Assembly (NCBI RefSeq): GCF_009708035.1
Contig: NZ_WMBQ01000001.1
Coordinates: 2,485,501 to 2,549,500, forward strand
Length of the DNA stretch: 64,000 bases
DNA from: Hyphomicrobium album
Lineage (GTDB): Bacteria; Pseudomonadota; Alphaproteobacteria; Rhizobiales; Hyphomicrobiaceae
Direction of reading: 5' to 3'
Part shown: positions 8,217 through 18,543 of the stretch, one piece after another
Layout of the letters: each line of letters starts with the position of its first letter
Numbering within the stretch: the first letter of the stretch is position 1
Notes under the pieces: generated by a model
Database searches by the model: none
The model's input: the letters and a program-made list of their open reading frames with translations, nothing else
What the model was told of the DNA's origin: nothing
Program-made: the position numbers and the translations under genes

Positions 8217-8870
8217 TCACGGGCGCCAGTTGAGGAAGTTGGCGATCAGCTTCAGGCCGAGGGTCTGGCTCTTCTCGGGGTGGAATTGCGTGCCGGCGAC
8301 GTTGCCCGCCGCGATCATCGCCGTGACCGGTCCACCGTAGTCCGTCTGCGCCACCACGGCCGCGGCGTCCTCCGGCACGAAGTGGAAGGAGTGCACGAAG
8401 TAGGCGTGCAGGCCGTTCGGCCCGGTGGGGATGCCGTCGAGCAACGCGTGCGGCGTGACGGTCTTCAGCGTGTTCCAGCCCATGTGCGGGATCTTCAGCG
8501 TCTTGTCGGTGGGCTCGATATGGCGCACCTCGCCGGCGATCCAGCCGAGGCCGTCGGTCACTTCGAACTCCAGCCCGCGCGTCGCCATGAGCTGCATGCC
8601 GACGCAGATGCCGAGGAACGGCCGGCCCTTGCCGCGCACGGCCTCTTCCAGCGTGGCGCGCATGCCGGGAACGGCTTCGAGCCCGCGCTTGCAGTCGGCG
8701 AACGCGCCGACGCCCGGCAGCACGATGCGATCGGCGGCGGCGACGATCTTCGGATCGGCGGTGACGGTGATCAAGGCGTCGGCGTCGCTCTCGCGCGCCG
8801 CCCGCTCAAAGGCCTTGGCCGCGGAGTGAAGGTTGCCGGAGCCGTAGTCGATGATAGCGACGCGCTGCAT
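8217..8870 (-). CDS. hisH: HisH, glutaminase subunit of imidazole glycerol phosphate synthase
   Basis: HisH hydrolyses glutamine and passes ammonia to HisF in histidine biosynthesis. The 217-residue class I amidotransferase shows the nucleophile motif GICVGMQLM and the catalytic His-Glu pair in FHPEKS. The ATG at 8870 begins the canonical [13 protein letters not shown] strand; a longer frame upstream lies in the preceding gene. It starts one base after the stop of the DUF2628 gene, so hisB, DUF2628 and hisH form one operon. HisF is not in the window. Its last 25 codons are duplicated at 6846-6923, where hisA would be expected to follow. Confidence 0.95.
   Translation of the reverse strand: MQRVAIIDYGSGNLHSAAKAFERAARESDADALITVTADPKIVAAADRIVLPGVGAFADCKRGLEAVPGMRATLEEAVRGKGRPFLGICVGMQLMATRGLEFEVTDGLGWIAGEVRHIEPTDKTLKIPHMGWNTLKTVTPHALLDGIPTGPNGLHAYFVHSFHFVPEDAAAVVAQTDYGGPVTAMIAAGNVAGTQFHPEKSQTLGLKLIANFLNWRP
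8221..8294. repeat. Direct repeat, right copy (in hisH)
   Basis: This copy lies within the 3' end of intact hisH and pairs with 6850-6923. Differences between the copies are synonymous in the HisH frame, plus a changed stop codon. Confidence 0.9.
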
Positions 8871-8871
8871 T

Positions 8872-9396
8872 CTAGGTTTGCGCCCCCGCCCACGCGCGCC
8901 GGCCGCGCACGATTGTCTCTTTGGCACGGGTCAGCGCGGTCGCGGTCCATGACGGTGCGGCCGGCGTGGCGGCACCCAGCGGCGCCGGCGGGATCTCGGT
9001 GCGGGTCGGCAGCCACACCTCGAGGAAGCGCCGCTCGCTGTCCTCCTGGCCACGCCCGGTCACGGTGCCGACGAGCCGCCAGCCCCGCCGCTCCAGCGCC
9101 GCGCCGTACAGCGCGCCGGCCTCGAAGCCGAACACGATCTGGATGATGAGCACGAGGACGTTGGCGAGCTCCGTCGCGCCCGCGGAGGTCAGCGCCCAGA
9201 CGAGGAGGCCGGAGCCGCCGATGTAAACTGCGAATTCCAGCCACATGCGCTTCGCCAGGAGCCAGATTGGCGGCAACAGCGCGCCGATGATGGTGTAGCC
9301 GTCCTTCACGAAGACGAGCTGCTCGGCGCTCTCCAGCCGGTTGGCGGAGGCGTGGGGCGGCTCATAGACGGTGTAGGTGACCACGCCGGTCCTCAT
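8872..9396 (-). CDS. DUF2628 membrane protein of the his operon
   Basis: The 174-residue protein starts TYTVYEPP, has a charged segment and then hydrophobic helices (about residues 32-50, 52-68 and 72-90), the DUF2628 pattern. Genes of this type are commonly wedged between hisB and hisH in Hyphomicrobiales, and their role is unknown. It may be carried along in the operon without acting in histidine synthesis. It begins 16 bases after hisB and ends one base before the hisH start, so cotranscription is nearly certain. The ATG at 9396 is chosen because earlier in-frame codons fall inside hisB. Confidence 0.8.
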   Translation of the reverse strand: MRTGVVTYTVYEPPHASANRLESAEQLVFVKDGYTIIGALLPPIWLLAKRMWLEFAVYIGGSGLLVWALTSAGATELANVLVLIIQIVFGFEAGALYGAALERRGWRLVGTVTGRGQEDSERRFLEVWLPTRTEIPPAPLGAATPAAPSWTATALTRAKETIVRGRRAWAGAQT

Positions 9397-9412
9397 GCGC
9401 AGTTGATGTGAC

Positions 9413-10009
9413 TCAGCTCGCCAACGTGCCCTTCGTCGAAGGCACGCGGCCCGCCTGGCGCGCGTCGGGCTCGGTCGCCGCCCGGAGCGCGCGCGCAAGG
9501 CCCTTATAGCAAGTCTCGGCGATGTGATGGTTGTTCTCGCCGTACAGGTTCTCGATGTGCAGCGTGATGCCGGCGTTCTGCGCGAAGGCCTGGAACCACT
9601 CGCGGAACAGCTCGGTGTCCATCTCGCCGACTTTCGGCTTCGAAAACTCGACCTTCCAGATGAGATACGGGCGGCCGGACACATCGATGCAGACGCGCGT
9701 CAGCGTCTCGTCCATCGGCAGGTGCACGTCGGCGTAGCGGGTGATGCCCTTCTTGTCGCCGAGGGCCTTGGCGACCGCCTGGCCGAGCACGATGCCGGTG
9801 TCTTCCGCCGTGTGGTGGAAATCGATATGCAGGTCGCCCTTCGCCTTCAGGGTGATGTCGATCATTGAATGGCGGGCGAGCTGCTCCAACATGTGATCGA
9901 GAAAGCCGATGCCGGTCGAAACGTCGAATACGCCCGACCCGTCGAGATCGACGGTGGCCGTGATCTCGGTCTCCTTGGTCTTGCGGGAAATTGTCGCCTG
10001 CCGCTTCAA
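9413..10009 (-). CDS. hisB: HisB, imidazoleglycerol-phosphate dehydratase
   Basis: This enzyme removes water from imidazole glycerol phosphate in histidine synthesis. The 198-residue monofunctional form has both metal-binding His-rich motifs, FHHTAED and NNHHIAE, and the GFLDHML segment. I choose the TTG at 10009: it gives the family N-terminus [16 protein letters not shown] and has GAGGG about six bases upstream, while longer frames run without family similarity into the region of divergent hslV. It is the first gene of the hisB-DUF2628-hisH operon. The 124 bases to hslV must carry both promoters. Confidence 0.93.
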   Translation of the reverse strand: MKRQATISRKTKETEITATVDLDGSGVFDVSTGIGFLDHMLEQLARHSMIDITLKAKGDLHIDFHHTAEDTGIVLGQAVAKALGDKKGITRYADVHLPMDETLTRVCIDVSGRPYLIWKVEFSKPKVGEMDTELFREWFQAFAQNAGITLHIENLYGENNHHIAETCYKGLARALRAATEPDARQAGRVPSTKGTLAS

Positions 10010-10133
10010 ATGCGCCCTCTTCGGCTTTACTTGCCTCGTTGGAACCGAGCGTTTATCAGCTTGGACCCTGCCGTTCCAGAGCCGCATCCTGCGGCTCGCG
10101 GGCCGATAAACCCGCAGCCTGGATGCTAATGCA

Positions 10134-10706
10134 ATGCAAACCTCCGGCCCACACGCGGACGAGCCGCGCTCCTGGCACGCCACGACTATACTGACCATTC
10201 GTAAAGATGGTCGTGTCGTCATCGCCGGCGACGGCCAGGTCAGCCTCGGCGCCACCATCATCAAGGCCAATGCCCGCAAGGTCCGCACCCTCGGCAAAGG
10301 GGGCGTTATCGGCGGCTTTGCCGGGGCGACGGCGGACGCCTTCACCCTGTTCGAGCGGCTGGAAGCCAAGCTCGAGCAGTACCCGGGGCAGCTCACCCGC
10401 GCCTGCGTGGAGCTCGCCAAGGACTGGCGCACCGACCGCTACCTGCGCCGGCTGGAAGCCATGATGCTGGTCGCCGACGCGGAGACGACGCTGGTGCTGA
10501 CCGGCACGGGCGACGTCCTGGAGCCTGAGCGGCATGTCATGGGCATCGGCTCGGGCGGCAACTATGCGCTCGCCGCGGCGCGGGCGCTGCTCGACCAGCC
10601 GCTCGACGCCGAGGCGATTGCCCGCAAGGCGATGGCGATCGCCGCCGAGATCTGTGTCTACACCAACGACAACGTCGTCATCGAAAGCCTGCCGTCCAGC
10701 CGTTGA
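10134..10706 (+). CDS. hslV: HslV, proteasome-like peptidase of HslVU
   Basis: HslV forms the double-hexamer proteolytic core of the ATP-dependent HslVU protease. The 190-residue precursor carries the motif [12 protein letters not shown], in which Thr17 would become the N-terminal nucleophile after removal of a 16-residue leader. GDGQVSLG and [11 protein letters not shown] are further family marks. hslU follows at once, as in most bacteria. A perfect eight-base hairpin (10079-10097) precedes the gene in the divergent region with hisB. A heat-shock promoter would be expected, but I could not identify one with confidence. Confidence 0.95.
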   Translation: MQTSGPHADEPRSWHATTILTIRKDGRVVIAGDGQVSLGATIIKANARKVRTLGKGGVIGGFAGATADAFTLFERLEAKLEQYPGQLTRACVELAKDWRTDRYLRRLEAMMLVADAETTLVLTGTGDVLEPERHVMGIGSGGNYALAAARALLDQPLDAEAIARKAMAIAAEICVYTNDNVVIESLPSSR

Positions 10707-10744
10707 GCGGCGACGGCGCGCGCAGCAGAGGCCCCTTCGATCCT

Positions 10745-12061
<1,317 letters not shown>

Positions 12062-12313
12062 GGCCGGTCACGGCGCTCGTCTCGAATTGTTATCCCGGGG
12101 GCTTGTCTCCGGGATGACCAGCGACGGGCAGGCCGCGGAAAGACAAGGGGATTTAGCGCTGCGCGGCCGCGGCTGCGGGCGTCTGGGCGCCAAGGCAGGG
12201 CAACCCTCTGCCTGCACTATCCCGAGGGCGCCGCAATCGGACGGCAAATTGTTGGGGGCCGATCGGTGCCATGCTAAGCCAGCAGTCAAAACTGTCTGGG
12301 GGAGACGTTTCCA
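12062..12313. other. Intergenic region with a CCGGGAT hairpin
   Basis: A seven-base inverted repeat, ATCCCGG/CCGGGAT at 12092-12115, follows hslU but lacks a T tract, so it looks more like a dispersed repeat than a terminator. No gene is supported in these 252 bases. A likely promoter for the next gene lies near the right end but is not clear-cut. Confidence 0.35.
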
Positions 12314-13588
12314 ATGCCTTTGCAGAACAAGTTTACCGTCGCCGCGCTTTGCTGCGCCGCTGCGCTTTTCGCTGCCGGCTCGCAGGCGGCCAGCGCCGCC
12401 GACTTCACCTACAATGAGAAGTCGAACGCCGATCTCGCCAAGAAGCTGAAGATCCCCGTCTACTTCGCCGTGCCGAAGAGCACCTGGGCGAAGCTCCCCG
12501 ACATCAAGACGACCGACAAGCTCGTCGAGTTCAAGCACCCCGACGGCATCAAGGCGAAGGGCGACGTCGGCCTGCGCCTCGTCGTCGCCAAGCGCTCCGG
12601 CCTTTCGGCTCGCCTCGGCAAGAGCGGTCTTTTGCAGACCGGCGACATCATGCTGACGTTCCGCTCGGAGTGGGGCGGCGCCGGCGCCTATCCCAACATC
12701 CAAATGGGCATTTCGCACACGGGGTTCGCCTACGTCGACAAGAGCGGCAACCTGCGCAATCTCGACAACCCGATGGACGCCGAGTACGTCGGCCCCGGCA
12801 ACCTGACGAGCTCGCACTACCGAACGCTCAACTTCCTGCACATCATCCGCCCGCGCAACCTCACTGATGCGCAGAAGGCGAACCTGCTCGCCTGGGCGAC
12901 GAAGCTCAACGCCAGCGCCGGCAAGGTCTACCCGAGCCAGATCAGCTTCAACCAGGACTACAACAAGCCGAAGTATCAGCCGGGGCGGCCGCTCGACTTC
13001 GTGAAGACGTTCGGCCAGATCGCGCTCGGCCAGGGCAATTCCTCCGGCAAGCCGCTCGACATGTACTGCTCGGAGTTCGTTTGGTCGCTGCTATCGCTGC
13101 GCAACTGCGACCCGGCGAAGGACGCGGAAGCCTTCAAGGGCAGCCGCGTACCGTCGTGCGTGAAGGAACCGATGGAGCCGATGAATGCGACGGGCAATGT
13201 CCTGCCGACGCACGGCCGCAACTCCTACTCCGGCCTCGCCGACGGTCCGCTGCTGGTCATTGACCCGATGGAGCTGCCCGACGACGTGCGTAAGCCGCTG
13301 ATCGACAGCATCTTCGTCGAGAACCCCGCCGGCATGTCGAAGATGTCGGTCGGCCATCGCACGGTCGCCGAGCAGATGCAGCCGCAGTTCGCGAAGCTCA
13401 AGGGCTACTACGTCGGCATGACTGGCCGCATGTGGCAGAACTGGCGCGCGCGCCTCATCGGCACCGGCTTCAACTGGGCCGGCATCGCCGAAAACTATTC
13501 GCCGACGTCGTTCCTCATCAACACGCTGCTGCCGCCCGACAACAACAACCGCAGCATGGACTACGTGGCGACGATCTTCATCGAGTAG
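12314..13588 (+). CDS. Exported YiiX-like permuted papain-fold protein
   Basis: The 424-residue protein has a cleavable signal peptide (residues 1-29, ending ASAAD). Its core follows the permuted NlpC/P60 (YiiX/YebB-like) plan: a GDIM strand at 110-113, a catalytic-type His135 in ISHTGFAYV and a Cys252 in MYCSEFVWSLL. Such enzymes cleave amide bonds in peptidoglycan, lipids or proteins of the envelope; the true substrate is unknown. The motif order His before Cys marks the circular permutation. An M19 dipeptidase gene begins 16 bases downstream, so a joint role in periplasmic peptide breakdown is possible. Confidence 0.7.
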   Translation: MPLQNKFTVAALCCAAALFAAGSQAASAADFTYNEKSNADLAKKLKIPVYFAVPKSTWAKLPDIKTTDKLVEFKHPDGIKAKGDVGLRLVVAKRSGLSARLGKSGLLQTGDIMLTFRSEWGGAGAYPNIQMGISHTGFAYVDKSGNLRNLDNPMDAEYVGPGNLTSSHYRTLNFLHIIRPRNLTDAQKANLLAWATKLNASAGKVYPSQISFNQDYNKPKYQPGRPLDFVKTFGQIALGQGNSSGKPLDMYCSEFVWSLLSLRNCDPAKDAEAFKGSRVPSCVKEPMEPMNATGNVLPTHGRNSYSGLADGPLLVIDPMELPDDVRKPLIDSIFVENPAGMSKMSVGHRTVAEQMQPQFAKLKGYYVGMTGRMWQNWRARLIGTGFNWAGIAENYSPTSFLINTLLPPDNNNRSMDYVATIFIE

Positions 13589-13604
13589 GCGGAAGCGTCG
13601 CAAT

Positions 13605-14675
13605 ATGCACATCGATCGCCGGCGGTTCGTGCAGGGAGCGCTCGCCGCCTCCTGCGCGCTCGCCCCGCCGCTGCGCGCCGAGGGGCCGAAGGCGAGCGGC
13701 GTCTATATCGGCGACATGCATTCGCATCTGTTCTTCTTCGGAATGGGCGCCTCGCCGGAGCAAAAGCCGCTCGGTCCGACGATGGCGGCCGGCAACGCCA
13801 CGCTCGTCGCCTGGTCGCTGGTCGGCGACGTTCCCTGGCTGCGCATCACCGGCAAGGGCATCAAGCAGAAGGGCTCGCCCAATCGCGGCGAGGCCGGCAA
13901 GTGGTTCGAGGACGACGTCGCCCGCATCAAGCAGCACCTTGACGGGCAGAAGCTGAAGCTGGTGCTGACGCCGGAGGACGTCGACAGAGCGCTCGCCGGC
14001 GAGCCGCACGTGGTGCTGACGGTGGAAGGCGCGACCTTCGTCGAGGACGGCATCGCGCCGCTGGCGCACGCCTACGAGCAGGGCGTGCGGAGTGTGCAGC
14101 TCGTCCACTACATCGACAACCCGTTGGGCGACTTCCAGACCGAGCCACCGCAGCACGACGGTCTCACCGAGCTCGGGCGTGAGGTGATCGCCGAATGCAA
14201 TCGTCTCGGCATCCTCGTCGACCTCGCCCACTGCACCGACAAGGCCGCGCGCCACGCGCTGGACGTGGCGGCGCAGCCGGTGATCTGGTCGCACTCGTCG
14301 GTGACGCGCACGCGCACGCCCAATTGGAAGATGCCGGTGTGGCAGGCGCGGCAGCTCTCATACGACACGGCAAAGCTGATTGCCGACAAGGGCGGCGTGG
14401 TCGGCGTCTGGCCGATGCGCGCCGATGTCGGCGGCACGCCGGAGACCTACGCCGCGCGCGTGTGGGAACTGGGCGAGTGGCTGGGCGATGATCACGTCGC
14501 GTTCGGCACCGACATGAATGCGGTCTCGCGGCCGGCGATCGCCAGCTACGCCGATCTGCAGAAGGTCGTCCGTTTCTGGCAGAAAGCGGGCTTCCCCGCC
14601 GAGAGCATCGAGAAGATCGCCATCGGCAATTTTGCCCGCGTGCTGAAGCAGGCGATGGGCGCACGGCAGGCGTAG
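13605..14675 (+). CDS. Membrane dipeptidase (peptidase M19), Tat-exported
   Basis: This is a zinc dipeptidase of the renal-dipeptidase family. The N-terminus DRRRFVQGALAASCALA is a twin-arginine signal, so export in a folded, metallated state is expected. Metal ligands are recognisable: D37-x-H39 in the DMHSH strand, the bridging Glu141 in TVEGATF, His209 in VDLAHCTD and His230 in IWSHSS. It hydrolyses dipeptides, possibly including D-amino-acid ones. It follows the YiiX-like gene by 16 bases and is probably in the same operon. Confidence 0.9.
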   Translation: MHIDRRRFVQGALAASCALAPPLRAEGPKASGVYIGDMHSHLFFFGMGASPEQKPLGPTMAAGNATLVAWSLVGDVPWLRITGKGIKQKGSPNRGEAGKWFEDDVARIKQHLDGQKLKLVLTPEDVDRALAGEPHVVLTVEGATFVEDGIAPLAHAYEQGVRSVQLVHYIDNPLGDFQTEPPQHDGLTELGREVIAECNRLGILVDLAHCTDKAARHALDVAAQPVIWSHSSVTRTRTPNWKMPVWQARQLSYDTAKLIADKGGVVGVWPMRADVGGTPETYAARVWELGEWLGDDHVAFGTDMNAVSRPAIASYADLQKVVRFWQKAGFPAESIEKIAIGNFARVLKQAMGARQA

Positions 14676-14780
14676 GCGCGCACCGCTGTCCATCACGCAT
14701 GCGTCATCGCATGAGGGGTGCTTTTTCCGCATTCGTCCTTACAATGCGCTCTCAACCTTCGAATGAGGCCGCCAGGACGT

Positions 14781-16520
14781 ATGCACCACGACACGCCGCT
14801 AATCGCCACCATCGTCGTGGGGCTCTGCCTCGCTTTCCTGTTCGGCGCCATCGCTCAACGCATTCGCGTATCTCCGCTCGTCGGCTATTTGCTGGCGGGC
14901 GTGCTGCTCGGTCCGCACACGCCGGGTTTCGTCGCCGACCAGTCGCTGGCGAGCGAGCTGGCCGAGATCGGCGTGATCCTGCTGATGTTCGGCGTCGGCC
15001 TGCATTTCTCGCTGAAAGACCTGTGGTCGGTACGAACCATCGCCGTTCCCGGCGCCGTGGTGCAGATCGCCGTGGCGACGATGTTCGGCATCGGGCTCGG
15101 CCATATCTTGGGCTGGTCGATCGGGGCCGGCATCACCTTCGGCTTGGCGCTGTCCGTGGCGAGCACCGTGGTGCTGCTGCGCGCGCTGCAGGAGCGGCGC
15201 ATCCTCAACACCGAGCGCGGCCGCATCGCGGTGGGCTGGCTCATCGTCGAGGACCTGGTGATGGTGCTGACGCTGGTGATGCTGCCGGCGCTCGTGCCTA
15301 TCTTGAACGGCAGCCTGCAGAGCGCGGCCGCCTCCAGCTTCGAGATGACGGAGATCGTCACCACGCTGCTGGTGACCATCGCCAAGGTCGCGGCGTTCGT
15401 CGCCGTCATGCTGGTGTTCGGCCGCCGGATCATCCCGTGGATTCTGCACTATGTCGCCCACGGCGGCTCGCGCGAGCTGTTCCGCCTGGCGGTGCTCTCC
15501 ATCGCGCTCGGCTGCGCCTACGGCGCGGCACAGCTTTTCGACGTGTCGTTTGCACTGGGGGCCTTCTTCGCCGGCATGATCCTGAGCGAATCGGCCCTCA
15601 GCCAGCAGGCGGCATCGGAGACGCTGCCGTTGCGCGACGCCTTCGCGGTGCTGTTCTTCATCTCGGTCGGCATGCTGTTCGACCCGAAGATCCTCATCAA
15701 CGATGCGCTGCCGGTGCTGGCGACCGTCGCCATCATCATCGTCGCCAAGTCGGTGGCGGCGCTGGCGATCGTGCGCGCCTTCGGCCGCCCGTGGGGAACG
15801 GCGGCGACCATCGCCGCCAGCCTGGCGCAGATTGGCGAGTTCTCGTTCATCCTGGCGACGCTCGGCGTCTCGCTGAACCTGATGCCGCAGCAGGGCCGCG
15901 AGCTGATCCTCGCCGGTGCGATCATCTCGATCCTGCTCAACCCGCTGCTGTTCATGCTGCTCGACCGCATGAAACCGTGGATCGAGGCGCGCGACGGCGT
16001 TTTGGCTCCGGTGGCACCGACGCCGGCCGCGCCCGCCCCGTCGCAGGTCGCCAAGCCGGCAGTGGCCGCCGAGATCGAGGCGACGACCCAGCGGGGCCAC
16101 ACGGTGCTCGTCGGCTGCGGCAGCATCGGCAAGTGGGTGTGCGAGGCGTTGGAAGCAGCGAACGTGCCGCTGTTCGTCATCGACGAGAAGGACGAGATCG
16201 TCGCCAAGCTGAAGGCGCGGGGTATCGAGGCGGTGGCGGCGAGCGCGCCGGCGTCGCTCGTGGCCGCCAACCTGCCGCAAGCGGCCGCCTTGTTCGTTGC
16301 GGTGCCGGAGGCGTTCGAGGCGGGCCAGATCGTCGCGCAGGCGCGTGCCGTCAACCGCGATCTCTACATCGTCGCGCACGCGCACTCCGACGAGGAGGCG
16401 GCCTACCTCGCGAACTACGGCGCTTCCGCCATCGTGCAGGGCGCCCGCGAGATCGCCGACGCGATGGTGGCGCGCCTGCCCACAAATCCGTCAGCCATGC
16501 AGTCAGGTCAGAGCTGCTAA
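14781..16520 (+). CDS. ybaL: YbaL/KefC-type cation:proton antiporter (CPA2) with TrkA-N domain
   Basis: This inner-membrane antiporter probably exchanges potassium or sodium for protons. The 579-residue protein has about 12 hydrophobic helices over residues 1-395, including RIRVSPLVGYLLAG and the ion-path segment FALGAFFAGMILSES. A linker rich in Ala and Pro and a C-terminal Rossmann domain (GHTVLVGCGSIGKWV) for NAD(H) gating follow. The MHHDTPLIATIV start at 14781 matches the YbaL family; upstream ATGs at 14718 and 14765 add residues that look non-coding. It stands alone, with 105 bases before it and 91 after. Confidence 0.92.
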   Translation: MHHDTPLIATIVVGLCLAFLFGAIAQRIRVSPLVGYLLAGVLLGPHTPGFVADQSLASELAEIGVILLMFGVGLHFSLKDLWSVRTIAVPGAVVQIAVATMFGIGLGHILGWSIGAGITFGLALSVASTVVLLRALQERRILNTERGRIAVGWLIVEDLVMVLTLVMLPALVPILNGSLQSAAASSFEMTEIVTTLLVTIAKVAAFVAVMLVFGRRIIPWILHYVAHGGSRELFRLAVLSIALGCAYGAAQLFDVSFALGAFFAGMILSESALSQQAASETLPLRDAFAVLFFISVGMLFDPKILINDALPVLATVAIIIVAKSVAALAIVRAFGRPWGTAATIAASLAQIGEFSFILATLGVSLNLMPQQGRELILAGAIISILLNPLLFMLLDRMKPWIEARDGVLAPVAPTPAAPAPSQVAKPAVAAEIEATTQRGHTVLVGCGSIGKWVCEALEAANVPLFVIDEKDEIVAKLKARGIEAVAASAPASLVAANLPQAAALFVAVPEAFEAGQIVAQARAVNRDLYIVAHAHSDEEAAYLANYGASAIVQGAREIADAMVARLPTNPSAMQSGQSC

Positions 16521-16611
16521 GCCTCTGGCCAGATTTCATACTTCCGTCGATTTTGCCCCGCAGCAACGACGACGAATCCACCAGCTAGTTCGCGTAGGCG
16601 GAGCATCGATC

Positions 16612-17997
16612 ATGCAGAGCCGGAAACGCATCCCGGGAAACCGGAATGCGGCACGCGCCACATTGGCAGCGATCATCGGCGCGGTCGCCCAGGCCGTCGC
16701 GGGAGCGGCGCTCGCGACGGAAGGCTGCCCGGCGGTGAACGCCGGGGCGCTCAACGCCGATGTGAGCGCCAACACGCCGGTTGCTCGGCACGTGGCCCTC
16801 GGCCAGGGCGACCAGCTGAGCTTTGCGGCCTACGGCGCGTCCGTGGCGCTCGTCAGTGGCCCCGGCGCGCCGGCGTCGCTGATCGGGGGCACCTCGGCGA
16901 TATCCGCGACCTTCACCGCCCCCGTCAACGGCACCTACAGCTTCCGCTTCGCTGCCACTGATGCTTCCGCCGCGTCCGTCGCCGTCAGCTGCACGTCGAC
17001 ACGCACCGAAGCGGCCAACGCGGCGTTCCTGGAGCGGCGCAAGGGCCTGTTGAATGCGCGTGAGCCGGACCGTTTGCGCATCGACCGCGCACCGACTCCC
17101 ATCGCCAATCCCGACAAGCCCTTGTCGAGCACCGTGATCATGGATGACGACGGCCGCGCCAAGGACGTCGAGTTCTCGGTCAGCCTGTCGGAGATCGCCG
17201 CGGCGACCAACGGCAGCAAGGCACCCCAGCCCGGATTGGTCGACTTCTGGCTCGAGGGACGCATGCAGAACTACGAGGAGACCAGCCTCGGCGCAGGCTC
17301 GACCGGCGGCAATCTCGGAGTTCTCTATTTCGGCACGCGCTCGATGGTCGGCCCCGACATCATGCTCGGCGCCCTGGCGCAGGTCGATCGCGGCGTCGAA
17401 AGCTACGAGTACGACACGCCGACGATGGCGGCGAAGGGCTGGATGTTCGGCCCCTACATGAGCATGAAGGTGGCTTCCGGCGTCACCTTCGACGGGCGCG
17501 CCGCATGGGGCGAGACGGAAAATGCCGTCGCCAGCTCGGAGATCGACGACAGCCTCACGGCCCGCCGTCTCGTGCGCGGCAAGCTCACCGGAACGCGCGA
17601 CGTGAGCGGGTGGAAAGTCGCCCCCAGCGTCGGCGTGGTCTTCATCGAGGACGCGGTGCGCGATTCAGGCACAGGCGCCACTAAGGCTGCCGGCACGGGC
17701 AAAGTCGAGGTGCTGCCGGAGATTTCCAAGCGCTTCGCGGTCGACGATGCGACGTTCATCGAGCCGCGGGCCGCGGTCGGCGCCTTCGCCGGCTTCGACA
17801 ATTGGCAGGCGCTCAATCCGGCTGTGACGGCAGTTCAGCCGACCGACGTGAACCTGAAAGCGGAGGCTGGCGTCGCCTATGGCGTGAAGGACGGATCGAG
17901 CGTTCAGGCGACGGGCGGCGTCGAGAGCGGCACGACGTCGGCAGCGACGCAGAACTGGAGTGGCCGGCTGCAGTTCAATGTGCCGCTCGGAAAATGA
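16612..17997 (+). CDS. Exported protein with autotransporter-like outer-membrane beta-barrel
   Basis: The 461-residue protein has a signal peptide ending near ALATEG, a short Ala/Ser/Thr-rich beta domain with two Cys (residues 30-130), and a C-terminal region of about 260 residues of alternating hydrophobic strands (GNLGVLYFGTRSMVGPDIMLGALAQV onward). This resembles the autotransporter barrel, although the last residues (LQFNVPLGK) are not the classical aromatic end. There is no large passenger. It may be an outer-membrane porin-like or adhesion factor. AGGCGGAG precedes the ATG at 16612; the long upstream open frame overlaps the antiporter gene and is spurious. Confidence 0.65.
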   Translation: MQSRKRIPGNRNAARATLAAIIGAVAQAVAGAALATEGCPAVNAGALNADVSANTPVARHVALGQGDQLSFAAYGASVALVSGPGAPASLIGGTSAISATFTAPVNGTYSFRFAATDASAASVAVSCTSTRTEAANAAFLERRKGLLNAREPDRLRIDRAPTPIANPDKPLSSTVIMDDDGRAKDVEFSVSLSEIAAATNGSKAPQPGLVDFWLEGRMQNYEETSLGAGSTGGNLGVLYFGTRSMVGPDIMLGALAQVDRGVESYEYDTPTMAAKGWMFGPYMSMKVASGVTFDGRAAWGETENAVASSEIDDSLTARRLVRGKLTGTRDVSGWKVAPSVGVVFIEDAVRDSGTGATKAAGTGKVEVLPEISKRFAVDDATFIEPRAAVGAFAGFDNWQALNPAVTAVQPTDVNLKAEAGVAYGVKDGSSVQATGGVESGTTSAATQNWSGRLQFNVPLGK

Positions 17998-18065
17998 CGC
18001 GGCGCAGCAAGTGGATCATTCCAGTTTTGTCAACATTTTCCTTACGGTTCCGCAATGGAAAGTTA

Positions 18066-18094
18066 TTTCACGTGTCACACAAGTCACGTATAGT
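18066..18094 (+). promoter_or_regulatory. Possible promoter for the 67-residue protein gene
   Basis: TATAGT (18089-18094) is a good -10 match in an AT-richer patch, with TTTCAC 17 bases upstream as a weak -35. The spacer holds a CACGTG palindrome and two GTCAC units that could bind a regulator. The start codon is 116 bases downstream. Confidence 0.3.
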
Positions 18095-18209
18095 CCACGT
18101 TGTAGGTGATCAGAAACGGCTGCGGGTCGCTGCTTTATCGACAGAATACTGGTTTCCCCCGAACCGCCAATCCGCCGCAGCGCTGATCTTCCTGCAGAGG
18201 AGGTGACGC

Positions 18210-18413
18210 ATGGCATGTCCGAAGATCGAGGTCCGCGGGAAGAGAGTGATTCTTCTCAGTGGATTTCACGACACGGTCAAAGCAGCCCGCCCCCAGGTCG
18301 TTCTCGGTGAGGCCGACGTGAAGGAAGCCGAAGGGCTTCGCCGGTCGGCTAGACTAAACCCCGATGCGGTCGCTTTCGGCTACATAGCCGGCCGCTGGGT
18401 GCCCGCCGCCTAG
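18210..18413 (+). CDS. Small protein of unknown function (67 residues)
   Basis: I do not recognise this short protein. It is preceded by a near-perfect ribosome binding site, GAGGAGGTGA (18197-18206), at the ideal distance, which is the main reason to call it. The product is mildly basic, without a signal peptide or membrane segment, and ends [12 protein letters not shown]. It stands alone between the barrel-protein gene and rlmN, with its own AT-rich upstream region and a downstream hairpin. The strong translation signal suggests it is made in quantity. Confidence 0.6.
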   Translation: MACPKIEVRGKRVILLSGFHDTVKAARPQVVLGEADVKEAEGLRRSARLNPDAVAFGYIAGRWVPAA

Positions 18414-18459
18414 CAGAGAACCCGGGACGTTCGTCCCCCGCCTGGATGTTCGAGATTGC

Positions 18460-18489
18460 AATCCCCAGACCCTCCCGGGCCTGGGGATT
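18460..18489 (+). terminator. Possible terminator after the 67-residue protein gene
   Basis: A perfect nine-base inverted repeat, AATCCCCAG/CTGGGGATT, encloses 12 bases and is followed by only a weak T-rich stretch (TGCTGTTC). It separates the small gene from rlmN. Efficiency is uncertain. Confidence 0.45.
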
Positions 18490-18543
18490 TGCTGTTCATG
18501 GGGCGCATCGTTAGATAGGGGCCAGCCGCATCACCGGATCGAC

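Noticed and set aside
14799-16385. Open frame of 528 codons antisense to the YbaL-type antiporter gene
   Set aside because: The product is an Arg/His/Asp-rich string with no hydrophobic or family pattern; the plus-strand antiporter explains the region.
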